A DNA stretch of 64,000 nucleotides from Moringa oleifera (taxonomy: Eukaryota > Streptophyta > Magnoliopsida > Brassicales > Moringaceae). The position numbers were made by a program, and so were the translations under genes. The stretch spans positions 10,245,501 through 10,309,500 of the forward strand of contig JAJFZO010000034.1 of the NCBI GenBank assembly GCA_021397835.1, read 5' to 3'. This document shows, one piece after another, positions 23,491 to 35,490 of the stretch (position 1 is its first letter; every line of letters begins with the position of its first letter). The notes under the pieces were generated by a model. The model saw only the letters and a list, made by a program, of their open reading frames with translations. It had not been told where the DNA came from and did no database searches.

Positions 23491-24299
23491 GACTCATTCA
23501 TTTATAATGCCATTGCCTAGTGTTTTTTGAATTTTAAGAGCTTCTTCGATGCTTTTTTATGTTTTTTTATGTTGTTTATTGCAAGATTAGATGATAAAAC
23601 ATAAGTGGAACATTAAGTGAAGAAACAAATCTATTTGAGTAGTTTTGCCAACTTTGACACTACTTTTTATTTTGCCAATAAATCTTTCTTCTAAACTCCA
23701 ATTAGTATTATTTAACTGGTAAAATCAAGATTTTCAAGTGATTTTCTTTTAAGGGAGCATAATTTTGGCCTTTTTCAATTCTAACTTTTCACCCTTCGAA
23801 AGCATTTATCCTTCTTGAAAGTTACTCCAAAAAAAGTTCACATCAAAGCAAAGGATACCCCATGCTAAACCTTTGAACCATTTTTTCTTCAAACAAAATT
23901 GATCATGTTTAAGCACCCTTAGTATTGCACACTTAATTCCAACTATTCTTCCTATTTTCTTAACCCATTAGGTCCTTCAAATTTCTTTTTTCAAAAAGCT
24001 CCGAATAATTCTAGGTATTTACTTCTAATCTAAGGAAGAGGCCACGAAGGGGTTTCAAGCATCAATATCTTTTTTCCTTTACATTATTTCTTTTTCAAGA
24101 TATTTCTTACACTATTAGAAGATTGTAATATCTCATACTCATCTTTTGTTTCATCAAATTCCTCAAGGATCTTTTAGAAACTGCCTTTGAATAGCCCTAT
24201 TTCATCATAATTTTTAATTTTTCTACTGAGGAAAAGCTTGCAGAGGTCACTTTCTACTTTCATTTCCTTTCATCCTATGATATTATAAACCCCAAGTTA

Positions 24300-24480
24300 C
24301 ATTACAAGAAAAATTTAAAAATAGCAACACAATATAGTGACTGATAAAATCAGTTACTAAATAACAATGGAATAGTGATAGATTCATTATAGAATAAAAA
24401 TTTTACCATAGCGATGGAATAATGATAGATTGTTGACACACATTAGGGACAGGCGCTATCTTTGTTGCTAAATTTGTTTT
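24300..24480. repeat. Left terminus and subterminal repeats of the large CACTA element
   Basis: The degenerate CATTACAAGAAAA terminus is followed by repeats such as AATAGTGATAGATT and ATAGCGATGGAATAATGATA. Their TAGTGAC/TAGCGAT core matches the repeats at 32,180-32,574 in inverted arrangement. Confidence 0.75.
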
Positions 24481-24519
24481 CAATTCATTTACATTAATTT
24501 TTAATCAACTTAATAACAT

Positions 24520-25740
24520 GTTAGCGACCACAAGGCTTCGATCACCATATAAGCAATGTAACCTAATGACCACCCCATGGGAAATTGCGAAGTCTGTAAG
24601 CTTGCTGCCTTCGGAGGAAGCCATGGGCACAAACTTAATTGTTGCCTTCAAAGCTAGTAAGCTGGCCAACCTTAGAGGCGGCCATGCATGGCCGTCAGCT
24701 TGCTACCTTTGAAGCAAGCTGGCCTCTAACATGCTGCCTTCAAAGGCAGCCATGCATGGCTGTTGTTAAGGCTAGCTAGCCTACACCTTGCTACTTTCGA
24801 AGGCACCATGCATTGCTACTAATCGAGTAAGTAAGCTGTCGGCACAAGCAAGCTAATAGCTAGCTTATTGCATTTGAAGGTAGCCATGCATAGCCGCTGC
24901 TAAAGCAAGCTAGTGGCCAGGTTACTACCTTCGAAAGCATCATGCATGGCCGCTGGTTGGGGAAACAGGCTAGTGGCATAAGCAAGCTGACCCTTAGCTT
25001 ACTACGTTCGAAGGCAACCATGCATGGCTGTTGCTAAAGCAAGCTAGTCGCCAACTTGTTACATTCGAAGGTATCCATGCATGGCAGCCGTAAAAGTAAG
25101 CTAGTGGCCAGCTTGCTGCCTTCGAAGGCAGCCATGCATGGTCATGAGCATCCTACCTTAATTCCAAGGTAGCCATGCATGGGCACTACCACGGTAGCCA
25201 TTGCTTTCGAAGGTGACTATGATGGCCACGAAGGAGGCAGCCATGGCCTTCGAAGGTGGCTACCATGGTCGCGAAGAAAGCAGCCACAACACCCACGAAG
25301 GCAGCCACGGTGCCCAGAAGGTAGCCATGGCCTTCAAACGCGGCTGCCATGGCCTTTGAAGGTGGTGGCCATGGCCTTCGGAGGCGATAGCCATGGCCAT
25401 CGGGGGCAGTAACCATGGCCTTTAGAGGTGGCAGCCACGGCCACTGTGACAGCGAAGGAGGGAATCATGATAATGAAAGCAACCATGGATGCCATGAAAG
25501 CCTTCATGCATGGCCTCGAAAGTAGCCATGGCCATCGCAAAAGCCTTCATGCATGGCCATGAAGGTAGCCATGGCTGCCGCGAAAGCTTCCATGGATGGT
25601 TGTGAAGGCAGCCATACCCGTCGCCAAAGTGTCCATGCATGACTATAAAGGCAGCCATAGCCTTCGAAGGTGGCAGCCATGGCTACCATAAAAGCCCCCA
25701 TGCATGGCCTCGAAGGCGACAACCATGGTCACATAGGCAT
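24520..25740. promoter_or_regulatory. GC-rich repeat region with 13 CATGCA (RY) motifs upstream of the transposase
   Basis: The region is sharply GC-rich in an AT-rich window. It contains repeated GCCATGCATGGC palindromes, with CTTCGAAGGC between them, at about 24,683, 24,751, 24,807, 24,885, 24,942, 25,019, 25,077, 25,133, 25,174, 25,505, 25,548, 25,634 and 25,699, mostly 40-75 bp apart, plus many GCCATGGC sites. CATGCATG is the RY element bound by plant B3-domain factors of the ABI3/FUS3/LEC2 group. The palindromes could instead be TnpA-binding sites. The many overlapping open frames on both strands (25,179-25,866) follow from the repeats and are not genes. Confidence 0.55.
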
Positions 25741-25848
25741 TTTTGCCTTTGCTTGATTTTACTTACATTGTGGAGGCAACGACGGACTACACTTCGGTCA
25801 CTGGATTTCACTTCTAGCGACCGTCGCTTACTTCCGTCGTTAAGTGCT

Positions 25849-25855
25849 TATAAAT
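25849..25855 (+). promoter_or_regulatory. Candidate TATA box for the CACTA transposase transcript
   Basis: TATAAAT lies just after the GC-rich repeat region and about 1.1 kb before the first recognisable transposase codons. A pyrimidine-rich stretch (25,869-25,980), typical of a plant 5' leader, follows it. Confidence 0.5.
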
Positions 25856-25869
25856 TGAAACCCTAACTT

Positions 25870-26959
25870 TTTTCCTTTCACGCGAGTGCCATATCCTTCC
25901 CCCCTATTTCTATTGTTGTCTCTACTTTTGTCTTCGTAAACTTTTTCCTTTTCACCTACTTTCTTTCTCCTCTAATTTGATGTTTATAAAATAATTTAAT
26001 TTGATGTTTATAAAATTTAAATAAGTTAAATGTTAATTAAATTTTGCAGTTGTTAATTGTATTTGTTAATAACATTAGTTAATTTGTTATTGATTACATA
26101 GATAATAGTTTAATTATATTATAATTTCATGACATAAATAATTCAATGAATTAGATTTTTATGAAAATTAATTTACTTAGATGTTGATTAAATTTTGGAG
26201 TTGTTAGTTTCATTTTTTCAAATAAATTTAGTTTATGTTAATTACATATTTATATTTAGATGATTATTACTAATATTGAGCAAATTTATTTGTATATTAA
26301 TCAATTAAATTAATCTATTAAATGATAATCATAAAGTGTTACTGTTAGCAATGTTTGACTTCACACATATTCTTTAGATACACCATTTGGAGAATTATTT
26401 GTGAACGTTTATTGTCGATGAAGTGTTTATACATGCATTAAAAAAAATTATTCAATAATAATTCTTAAATTGTCTAGATTAGACAATTTAGAAATGTGAC
26501 ACTTATGTGCGGCACATATGTAAATTGTTATTCATTTTATTTTGTGAAAATTTTATGTAGTAACTCTTTTGTTCTTCGAATACATACTAATGGATATGAG
26601 TGTGTGTTTTAATGAAAAACACTAACTCATATCTATACATATGATATACTTGGAGAATTATGTGGAAATGCTGCTGAAATTTTTACAAAATGAAGTGAAC
26701 AATTAGTTACTATATTGTGCTTCACATAAGTGTACATTTTTGAATGGTATAAGATCACTTACATTTGAAGTTTGGGCGACATGTATAAAACGTTAAACAA
26801 GTCGTATTATAAGTCATGCGCGTTTTATGTGTCCTCAAAATTATTTGATAATTATTTTATATTATAATAAAATTTTAAATTATTGAAATTTTTAGGAGCA
26901 AGTTGTTGGAAACTATTTAATTAGAACTACTTGAGAAATAGAAACATGAGTACATTGGA
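25870..26959. other. AT-rich leader/intron of the CACTA transposase
   Basis: This is a CT-rich start and then AT-rich DNA with repeated TTAATTTGATGTTTATAAAA-like strings (25,976-26,020). No coding similarity was found. It probably holds the 5' leader and a first intron. Confidence 0.45.
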
Positions 26960-29900
26960 TTGCCAATGGATGTAATTCAAGCTTATAAATGGATTCTTAA
27001 ATCAGGAATTTTTTGATGGTATGGAACATTTCATTCAGTTTGCTTGTAGTCAACCGGCATTCATGGATGAAGATAAGATAAGGTGTCCATGCAATCATAG
27101 AAAGTGTCAGAACCGTCACTATGAAACTGTTGACGTGGTTAGATATCATTTGGCTAAATATAGTTTTGTATCGGGATATTATGTTTAGATCTGTCATAGG
27201 AAAAATGATGAGAGCTATAATAATGGGGTAACTGAATATTATGTTGGCGAAGGATCTACCATTGTGCATGAAGTTAATACATATCAAACAATGGTAATGG
27301 ATACCACTGGCCCGGAATTTAATCCAAAACATATGGAGGAATCACCTAATCTAGACACTAAATGTTTTTACGATATGTTAAACGCTGCTAATCAACAATT
27401 ATGAGATAAGTGTCAAAATTATTCATAATTATCTGTTGTTGCTAGAATGTTGAACATAAAGTCAGAGCATTATATTTGGGAAAGATGCAATGATGATATT
27501 TGCCAATTAATGAAAGAGATGATGCTTGTGAGTAATCTCATGATTGAGAATTTTTACAATACAAAGAAATGCATGCAAGGCATGGGATTATCAGTTGAAA
27601 AGATTCATTCTTGTAATAATGGGTGCATGATAACTTGGAGTGAAGACAATGAACTAAGTTCTTGTAAGTTTTACGATCATCCTTAGCATAAAAAAATAAG
27701 ATGAGAATCTAATAAACAAATGACACTTGTTCCATATAAGAAGATGCATTATTTTCCTCTCAGTTCACTGTTACAGAGACTATATGCATCGAAAGCCACA
27801 GCTAAGAACATGAGATGGCATGCAGAACACGAGATTAAAGATGGTGTAATACGTCGTTGCTCTGACTCTTTTGCTTGAATGCATTTTAATCATTTGCATC
27901 CATCTTTTGCTGTTGACTATAAGAACGTCAGAATAGGTTTGAATACTGATGGATTTCAACTGTTTGGTTAATCTGGTTAACAATATTCTTCATGGCCGAT
28001 AATAGTCACACCATATAACTTACCCTCATGGATGTGCATGAAGGAGGAGTACATGTTCCTAATTGTAATCATTCATAGATCGACAAATCCAAAAGATAAA
28101 TTAGATGTCTATTTGTAGCCTTTGATAGCAAAGTTGAAAATGTTATGGGAGGTTGGGGTGTCCACGTATGATATCTCCTGTAAACAAAATCTTGTCATGA
28201 AAGTTCCTGCCTACTCTATATTGTCTGGATGGAGTACAACAAGAAGACTAGCTTATCCTTACTGTGGAGAAGATTCAGATGCATTTACCCATCCCAACAA
28301 ATGGAAGCAGTCCTGGTTTGATAACCATCGTAAGTTTTTACTAAAAGATCATCCATTTTAGAGAAATAAAATTGCATTCATTAAGAACAGAATAGTAAAA
28401 AGAATAGCTCCTCTTATTAAATCTGGGTGTGAATTGCTATATAATATAGATCAATTAGGGTTTAGAAAAGTTACAGAAGTAGGATATGATCAGATAAATG
28501 GTCTTATTTGCAAAGCATGCAGTTGGAGGGAACAAAGCATACTTTAGGATTTACCTTGTTGGTGCAGCAACTTAATATGACATAATCTTGATGTCATGTA
28601 CATAAAAGAAAATGTGTTCGATAATGTGTTTAACATAGTCATAAATGTAGAAGGAAAGACAAAAGATAATGCAAAGTCAAGGGAAGACTTGAAGGCATTT
28701 TGCAAATGCTTTGAGTTAGCGAGAAATAGGATTACTGGAAAATACTCTAAAGCTTGTTACAGCCTTGACCAAGCTAGTAGAGAAGCATTGTCTGAATAGG
28801 TGAAGAATCTGAGATTTTTTTATGGATATGTATCAAACAAGGCAAGGTGTGTGGATATGACGAAACATAAGTTGTTTGGGATGAAAAGTCATGGCTGTTA
28901 TGTTTTCATGCAATGATTACTACTTATCTCATTTCGTAAGTTGTAGCCTACTAATGTGTGGCACATACTAATAGAGTTGAATCTTTTTTTTTTTTTTAAG
29001 AATTTACATCAACTACCATTCGGGGTGAAGATATGAAACGACTTGAGAATGAAATTCCTGTAATTTTATGTAAACTAATTTTCATGAAATGATGTTAGTG
29101 ATTATGAGCCAAAAAACCATGAAGAAAATCTTTTGATCTTTAAACATCCTAGTCAATCATTTAGAAAAGAAAAATCTAGATACTTCACAGAGGAAGAATA
29201 TTAAGCCGCATATATATGTGTTTTGTTGAATTACCGTGAGGCCAAACCGTTCGCATAGTGTATGTTTGATAACTTAATCATAGCAATTGACATAGCCATT
29301 CACACATAAAAATAATGATCGTCTTTTTCCATACTTACATTTTGTAGGATTTATGTTTCTCAATTACGTAAACATTGTCCATGCATAACTGATTATGAGC
29401 TCGACACTAATCTAGAGCTTCGTTTTTCTAGTTGGTTTAATTTGTGCGTGTGTCCTTGTAATCTAATTTATTGTTTGGTTAAATCATTTTTGGTTAGTGT
29501 AGTCAAATGATTCATTTTCTAACACTTACAGGTTCATGATCCACTAAGCTTTGTTGACAACAATTCTATCAAGAATGTTGCAAAAGGTCCATTGAGATTG
29601 GTGAAATCATACCTAGGTTACTATATCAATGGGTATAAATTTCACACTGAAAAACATAGTTTAGATAGGGTTACAATGAATAGCGGAGTTTGTATTAAAG
29701 AGTCCAATTTTCATGTAGATAAAAATGACTGATTTGGTATATTGATGGAAGTGTTATAGTTAGAATATCCTACATTATTAATCAAGAGAACTATTTTATT
29801 CAAGTGTGAATGGTTTGATCCTACACTAAATATGGGCATAAAAGTACATAAATCATATAAACTGATGGACGTGAATCATATAAGGAGATTAAATAAGTAT

Positions 29901-30243
29901 GAACCATTTGTGTTAGCTTTCCAAGCAGCTCAAGTTTATTATGTTCCTTATTCAAGTTTAAAGTGCGATAAGCATGATTGGTGGGCTATTTGCAAGATCA
30001 AGACTAGGTCTATCATTGAACTTTTAGACTCTAATTTGATATGTGGATCAAGTCAAGATGCTCTTTTTCAAGATGATGAGAGAGATGTCTATTAAATTGA
30101 GAATGATACGAACGATCATCTTATATCCTTGAATGATCCAAGTGGGATATTAATAAATAACATGTTAGATGAACCAAATGTTGAAAACTATTGTATGGAG
30201 GAAGAAGACGAGGAAGAGAAAGATCTTGAACATGATGATTAGT
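26960..30243 (+). pseudogene. CACTA TNP2-type transposase pseudogene (Transpos_assoc, TNP2, DUF4218, DUF4216)
   Basis: Domains in order. The transposase-associated zinc domain reads FFDGMEHFIQFACSQPAF then KIRCPCNHRKCQN...VVRYHLAKY (26,990-27,190). The TNP2 core has SVEKIHSCNNGCMITW (27,595), TAKNMRWHAEHEIKDGVIRR (27,800), VRIGLNTDGFQLF (27,930), TPYNLPSWMCMKEEY-like text across a frame change (28,000-28,060), LWEVGVSTYDISCKQN (28,145) and NLDVMYIKENVFDNVF (28,580). DUF4218 fragments include MKRLENEIPVILCKL (29,035) and the RYFTEEEY...YICVLLNYREAKP piece (29,170-29,255). DUF4216 runs 29,565-30,095 (KNVAKGPLRLVKSYLGYYIN, KCEWFDPTLNMGIKVHKSYK, AAQVYYVPY). It ends in an acidic tail near 30,243. 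In-frame stops (near 27,187, 27,402, 27,686, 28,798, 29,731) show it is dead as read; some breaks may be introns. Confidence 0.85.
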
Positions 30244-30407
30244 TTGTTTTTTATTTTTTCAATTATTTAATGTACTGTTTTAATTATATAATCTATTGTA
30301 AGAAATGTGTGTTGAACTGGTTATTTGTTATATTATCTTTTTATCATGTATTTAGAGGGTTTGAGTTCGATTTTCAGGGGGGATTTTATTGAATTTTTTA
30401 TTAATTT

Positions 30408-32035
30408 ATGAAACTAAATGTTATCAAGTTTATTAACATGATTATATTAGAGGTTATGGGAGAAAAGGTGACTCCGGAGGGAGAAATGATTCTGGAGGGA
30501 AAGGTAAGTATCTCGGAAGGAGAGATCCATGATCTGCATCTTCACTTCCACAAATCCAGGATGAAGAGGAGGACACAATTGCACCATCTTCACATGTTTC
30601 AGCCTCTTCTGACTTTGCTGCTACTAGGATGTCTAGCTTAGGGAGTATGCAAAATTCAGGTAGAAAGTAGATTTAAGTAGACAATAACACATAAGTATTG
30701 ATAATTATTATTTTTAATACTTTGTATCATTATCTTTATATATAAATTTTGTTAATATTTGTTCATTATCTTATTTGATAGGATCGAGCTTATGCATTAA
30801 TGCTCTGTGAAGATTTATAAAATTTTTCAAGAGAGGGTTGATCCATATGGGTACACATGGAAGATGGTTTCTCAAGAAACCAAAGAGTTTAGTTGTGAGG
30901 AATTCAAAGTATGTATAATTATTTACCAAAAAAAATTATATTCCATTTTGTCATACTTACTAATATTTATTTTTGTTATAGAAATATTTACATGGGACAA
31001 TGCTATGGATGGCATGATAAAAGGTTGTATGGAAGGTTCGAGCTGCAGATTGATATGCTGATTTGATGTATGCATGTCATCATAAGGTAAGGAATAAGCC
31101 TCAATTTGTCCCTGATACTATATAGGAGCAATGGCAGATAGAATGAAATCGATCAGAGTACAAACAGAAGTGTGAGGCTATCTGCCGTAATCAACGAAAC
31201 GAAATAGCTGGACCCAGGTTAGCTCCCTCTCGACATAGTATCAATTCATGTTCACTATAGAACCATTGTCGATGCTTGGTATATATGATATTTAAATTTC
31301 TTAAGGAAATATAAGTGAAAATATTATGATTATTTATTATGTATTTTCTTTCATGCACGGGAATTAGGTTATGAACCTACTGCAATAGAACTTTTTAAAC
31401 AGACACACACAAAGAAATCTAATCTTGATGAGTTCATAGATGAGCGTTCCAAAAAAGTAAATATAAGTTTTTTATTTTTAATATTTAATAAATAAATTTA
31501 ATTATATCTTTTTTATGTCATTATTCGGTTCAGCTAATAAGTTAACAAAGTGCTTTATTTATTATAGGAACGGTTTGAAGAGTTAGCTGCCACAGCTTCT
31601 CAGCCACAAAAGGGATCTTTAGATACACCTGAGGTAGACTATAGTAAGCTTTACTATGAGGCAGTAAGTGAAGAGAAAAAGCATTGACTGTATAGGCTTA
31701 GGAGCCAGACTCTATCATGGTATTTAGGCAGCAGCTCTAGTAGTGGATGCACTATTGATGATGTAACTATACAGGACATGTGCTCTCAGATGAAGGCTAT
31801 AGAAAAGCGTATAGAGCTGGAGTGTAAGTCTATGGAGGAGCGTATGGAAGAGGAGTGTAGGACTTTAAAAGAAAGATTAGAGGAAGAGTGTTAAGCGAGG
31901 GCGCATGATCATATATGCTTTAAGACCGAATTACAAGAGTGCTTATAGAGAGAGGTTGATATGAATGAGCGCATTCGTAGGATGGAGAAACTTTCCTTTT
32001 TAGGAAGTAGGCCCCTAACACTGCCTAATAATTAG
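30408..32035 (+). pseudogene. CACTA TnpA/Ptta-type second gene, decayed
   Basis: The frame preferred at the start reads GRKGDSGGRNDSGGKGKYLG and EEEDTIAPSSHVSASSDF (30,455-30,650), a Gly/Arg- and Ser-rich N-terminus. Downstream are IFQERVDPYGYTWKMVSQET (30,820-30,910), a probable intron (donor near 30,908, acceptor near 30,980), and fragments around KCEAICRNQRNEIAGPRLAP (31,170-31,225). THKKSNLDEFIDERSKKV (31,405-31,458) ends at a GTAAATAT donor, and ERFEELAATASQPQKGSLDT resumes after TTATAG at 31,568. A coiled coil with MEERMEEECRTLKERLEEE (31,830-31,890) follows, ending at 32,035. This matches the plant Ptta/En-Spm transposase family, thought to bind element ends. Several stops are present. 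Confidence 0.7.
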
Positions 32036-32174
32036 ATGTAATTTTTTGCATGAATATTATATTTCACGAGAACATAATATATAATCTTGTATTCATTATA
32101 TTTTATGAATTTTAGTTTATTTTATTTTTATTTAGTTATATTTAAAATTATTTTTTTATAAAAAATTAATTATA

Positions 32175-32574
32175 GTAACAACATAGCCATTAGTCACTAA
32201 TCAATTTGTAGTGAGGTCTTTGACTTTATTGACGAATTCTTATCGGTCGTTAAAATAGTGACAGATATTATTCTATCACTAAACTAGCGATAAACATGGT
32301 TCTATTGCCAAAATAATAACGAATATTATTCTATCACTATTTGTAGTGACAAACATAAATCAGTCACTAATATGGTGACCAATAAGTATCCATCGCTACT
32401 TTAGTGATAGATAAGAATTTATCAATATTTAGCGACAAACTGGTATTAGTCATTAAAATAGCGATAGATGTGTATCAGTCGTTAAAATAGTGACAGACTT
32501 GTATCTGTTGCTATACTTTAGCGACAAAATTTTATATTTGTCGCTACTTTAGTGACAGATATTTATTGGTAGTA
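32175..32574. repeat. Right terminus and subterminal repeats of the large CACTA element
   Basis: About a dozen copies of TAGTGACAGAT / TAGCGACAAAC words occur roughly every 25-35 bp and end in TTATTGGTAGTA. The last bases are the degenerate inverted terminal repeat. Confidence 0.8.
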
Positions 32575-32639
32575 ACATCAATTTTATTTTTTATGGTTTT
32601 CAAAAAAATTAATTTCTTCCCTTTTCATATGATCACTTT

Positions 32640-33050
32640 TCCATAGTGAAACCTCAACTATGACACCTTAGACATCCCTAGTCCCTAAATCCTAAACTTA
32701 GACCTTAACCCCTAAACCATAAAGCATTCAACATGAAAACATGCATCCTGAACTTGAATCTTGAGCCTTGAACCATAAAGCATGAACATGGAAACTTGCA
32801 TCTTTAACCTTGAGCTCAAACCTATACACCTAAAATTTTGATGTTAATTTCTTGACTTTAGACCTTAAACCTAAGACTTAAGACCCTAGGTCATTGGTCC
32901 TTATGCTTGGATCTTACATTAAACCTTTGACTTGGGTCCTTAACCTTAACCCTAACCCTAACCCTAGACCTTAAACCATAGACCTTCAACCCTAAACCTT
33001 TGTCCTTCGAACCAAAACCCTTCATCATAGACCTAAAATGCTACTGATAA
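32640..33050. repeat. Telomere-like microrepeat array with a short CCCTAA run
   Basis: It contains the window's cleanest telomere-like run, AACCCTAACCCTAACCCTAG (about 32,948-32,967), three 6-bp CCCTAA units. The remainder is degenerate ACCTTGA/ACCTTAG words. Confidence 0.75.
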
Positions 33051-34254
33051 CTCAACTGTTTATAGTGCAGTTATTTATTATTTTTTGAATTTTGAGAGCT
33101 TCCTCATGATTTTCTATATATATTTTTTTATGTTGTTTATTGCAAGATTGGATAATGAAACACAAGTAAAAGTATTAAGGGAAAAAAAAAAAAGATCTAT
33201 TTGAGTAGTTTTGGCCAACTTTGATGCCACTTTTTATTTTGCCAATAACACTTTCTTTTGAACTCCAATTGACATCATTTCACTTGCAAAATCTAGATCT
33301 GTAACTGATTTTCTTTTGAGAGAACTTAATTTTGATCTTTTCCATTTATTCTTTTCATCCTTTGAAATCATTTATCATTCTTGAAAGTTACCAAAAAAGA
33401 GCTCACACCGAAACACATGATACCTTATACTATCCTTAAAACAATGTTTTTTTTTTTTTTCAAACACAATTGATCATGTTGAAGCATCCTCATTATTTCA
33501 TACTCATTTTCAACTATTCTACATATTTCTTGAACCATCAAATCCCTTGAATTTCCTTTTTTGAAAAAGCTCTGAATAATTTTGAGTACTCAATTCTAAC
33601 TTAAGAAAAACCACATGAAGGGGTCTTCCAACATTTATATCTTTTTTCCCTTTCATTCTTTGCCTTTCAAGATATTTCTTATGCAATCATTTGACTGTAG
33701 TCTCCCATACTATCTTTCATTTCATTCTACCTCTTCAAGTATCTTTCAAACACTACTTTAAAGGAACCATTTGTACATGTAATCATAATTTTCAATTCTA
33801 CTGCTAAAAAAAAGCGTTACATGGTCATTTTCTACTTTCATTTCTTTTCACCCTATGATGTTGTAAATCCTTAGTTTGTTTTAAAATATTCTTGATATCA
33901 CCCTTTACAAAATTCATCATTCACTTCCTCGCATCTCTTTTTGGATTTTTTGGCAAAACCTCCCTAAAAAAGCCCTGTTAGTCATGAGAATGTAGTTCAT
34001 TTATGATGAAATAGTCATTTTAAATTTTAATTTCCTTTTATTGTAATGCTAGATGCGTTATGCTATGCTTTTAGTAAGTTGCCTCAAACAGTTCTTCCTG
34101 GACTTCTTATGGTCCTTAAAGCATATTGTAAGCAAGATTTGGTTTACGTACTTACAAGTTAAAAAATTTTATGGCGACTTTAAATTTTAATTTTTTAGGG
34201 GCTTCCAAATAAACCAACATTCTCCTTTAGATTTTTCCATAGCAAAAACCCAGT

Positions 34255-34500
34255 CATGGCACTTTAGACCTTAAATTTATGAGTTAGGACCCTAAACCTT
34301 GGACTTGGGACCATAGAACTTTGCTATTGACTTTTAACAATTAATCCTTTACCTTGGACTTTGTAACGTTAACCTTCAACCCTAATATCTAAAACTTTGC
34401 GTTGGACTCTTAACCTTTACCATCAACCTTAGACCTTAGACCTCCAAACCTTGACCGTAGACCTTCCACCCTAAACTTTACATCATAGACCCAAAAATTT
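34255..34500. repeat. Telomere-like microrepeat array
   Basis: GACCCTAAACCTTGGAC and CTTAGACCTTAGACC words repeat at the usual place in the unit. Confidence 0.65.
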
Positions 34501-35214
34501 ATTGAAAACTCAACTAATTATAGTACATTTATACATGTTTTTTGAATTTTAAAAGCTTCATAGATGTTATTTTGTGTTTATTTATGTTGTTTATTATAAG
34601 TTTTGATGGTGACAGATAAGTGAAAGCATTAAAGGGAAAATAGCTCGATTTGAATAGTTTTGACCAACTTTGACACCACTTTGTATTTTGCCAATAACTC
34701 TCTTTTAAACTCAAATTGGCATCATTTGACCTGTAAAATTTGAATATTTAAGTGATTTTCTTTTGAGAGAATTTGATTTTATCCATTTTACTTTCCTCCT
34801 TTCATCCTTTTAAAGCATTTTTCTTTCTTGAAAGTTATTCCAAAAAGAGCTCGCATTAGAAAAGCCTTTTCTAATCATAATGTTCAATTCTCCTACCAAG
34901 GATACGGTCACGAAGGTCACTTTCTACTTTCATCTTTTTTCATCTAATAATGCTTTAACCCTTAAATTTTTTTTTGAAAATATTCATGAGTTACCCTCTA
35001 CAAGATTCATCATTCATTTCATTGCACCTTTTGGATTTTTTGCAGAATTTCCTTAGAAGAGCCTTGTTGGTCATGAGAATGTAGTTCATTTACGATGGAA
35101 TAGCCATTTTAAATTCTCATTCTCTTTCACTATAATGCCATGTTTATGCTTTTCCTATAGTGTCTTATCTTAAGTAGTTCTTTCTTGACATCTATTGGTT
35201 TTTTGATGTGGATT

Positions 35215-35479
35215 TGTTGGGTTTTTGAAAGGAGAGGAAGAATAAAAAGATATAACTCTTGAAACTTGGAATGATTGAAATTACTTTGAATTGCTTATTT
35301 TGGTACATCGATGAAGGTCCTATTTATAAGAGAAAATAAACAATCAAAATCTAAAATTGTACTTATCTAGATATCCTAAAATTTGAATTCAAAATTCAAA
35401 CTAAAAGATTATTCTTAATAAAATAAAAGAATAGGCCTTCTTTGTAGCAAATAAGGTAGTAAATGAGGTATCTTGCTAA
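35215..35479 (-). repeat. 3' LTR of the short copia-type element
   Basis: It matches 37,301-37,532 along its length with scattered changes (both start TGTTGG and end GCTAA on the + strand). Confidence 0.85.
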
Positions 35480-35490
35480 TTCTCCTCCTT
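35480..35490 (-). other. Polypurine tract of the short copia-type element
   Basis: On the - strand AAGGAGGAGAA directly abuts the 3' LTR, the expected position for second-strand priming. Confidence 0.7.

Larger units (their letters stand above)
17285..24299 (+). repeat. Satellite region T1: head-to-tail ~1.5-kb units
   Basis: Several diverged copies of one unit lie in the same orientation. Ordered short markers recur: AATGTAGTTCATTTA (18,194; degenerate at 19,696 and 22,069), CTTTGACATCTTGTAGACC, TTTCCATAGTGAAACC, a telomere-like microrepeat array, CAACTTTGACACCACTTTG, AATTGACATCATTTAACTTG, CTTTCAAGATTGTTCC, then AATGTAGTTC again. Spacing 18,194 to 19,696 is about 1.5 kb. Open frames inside (17,778-18,065, 21,625-21,852 and others) are not shared between units and are probably chance. 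The region is interrupted at 24,300 by the large CACTA element. Confidence 0.85.
24300..32574 (+). mobile_element. Large CACTA (En/Spm) transposon, ~8.3 kb, degenerate
   Basis: The left end CATTACAAGAAAAATTT and the inverted right end TACTACCAATAAATATC are degenerate versions of the CACTACAAGAAAA terminus. Both ends carry subterminal repeats built on TAGTGAC/TAGCGAC words. Between them lie a GC-rich repeat region with a TATA box, a TNP2-type transposase pseudogene ending in DUF4218/DUF4216 (26,960-30,243), and a TnpA/Ptta-type gene (30,408-32,035), the standard two-gene CACTA order. Flanking trinucleotides (TTA and ACA) do not match. The satellite unit does not resume at the same point on the other side; about 0.35 kb of the unit is missing. 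This suggests a deletion at one edge after insertion. Confidence 0.85.

Noticed and set aside
25179..25866. Six overlapping open frames on both strands in the GC-rich region
   Set aside because: They arise from palindromic repeats rich in CCATGG and CATGCATGG, which avoid stops in several frames. Translations are repetitive on both strands with no domain.
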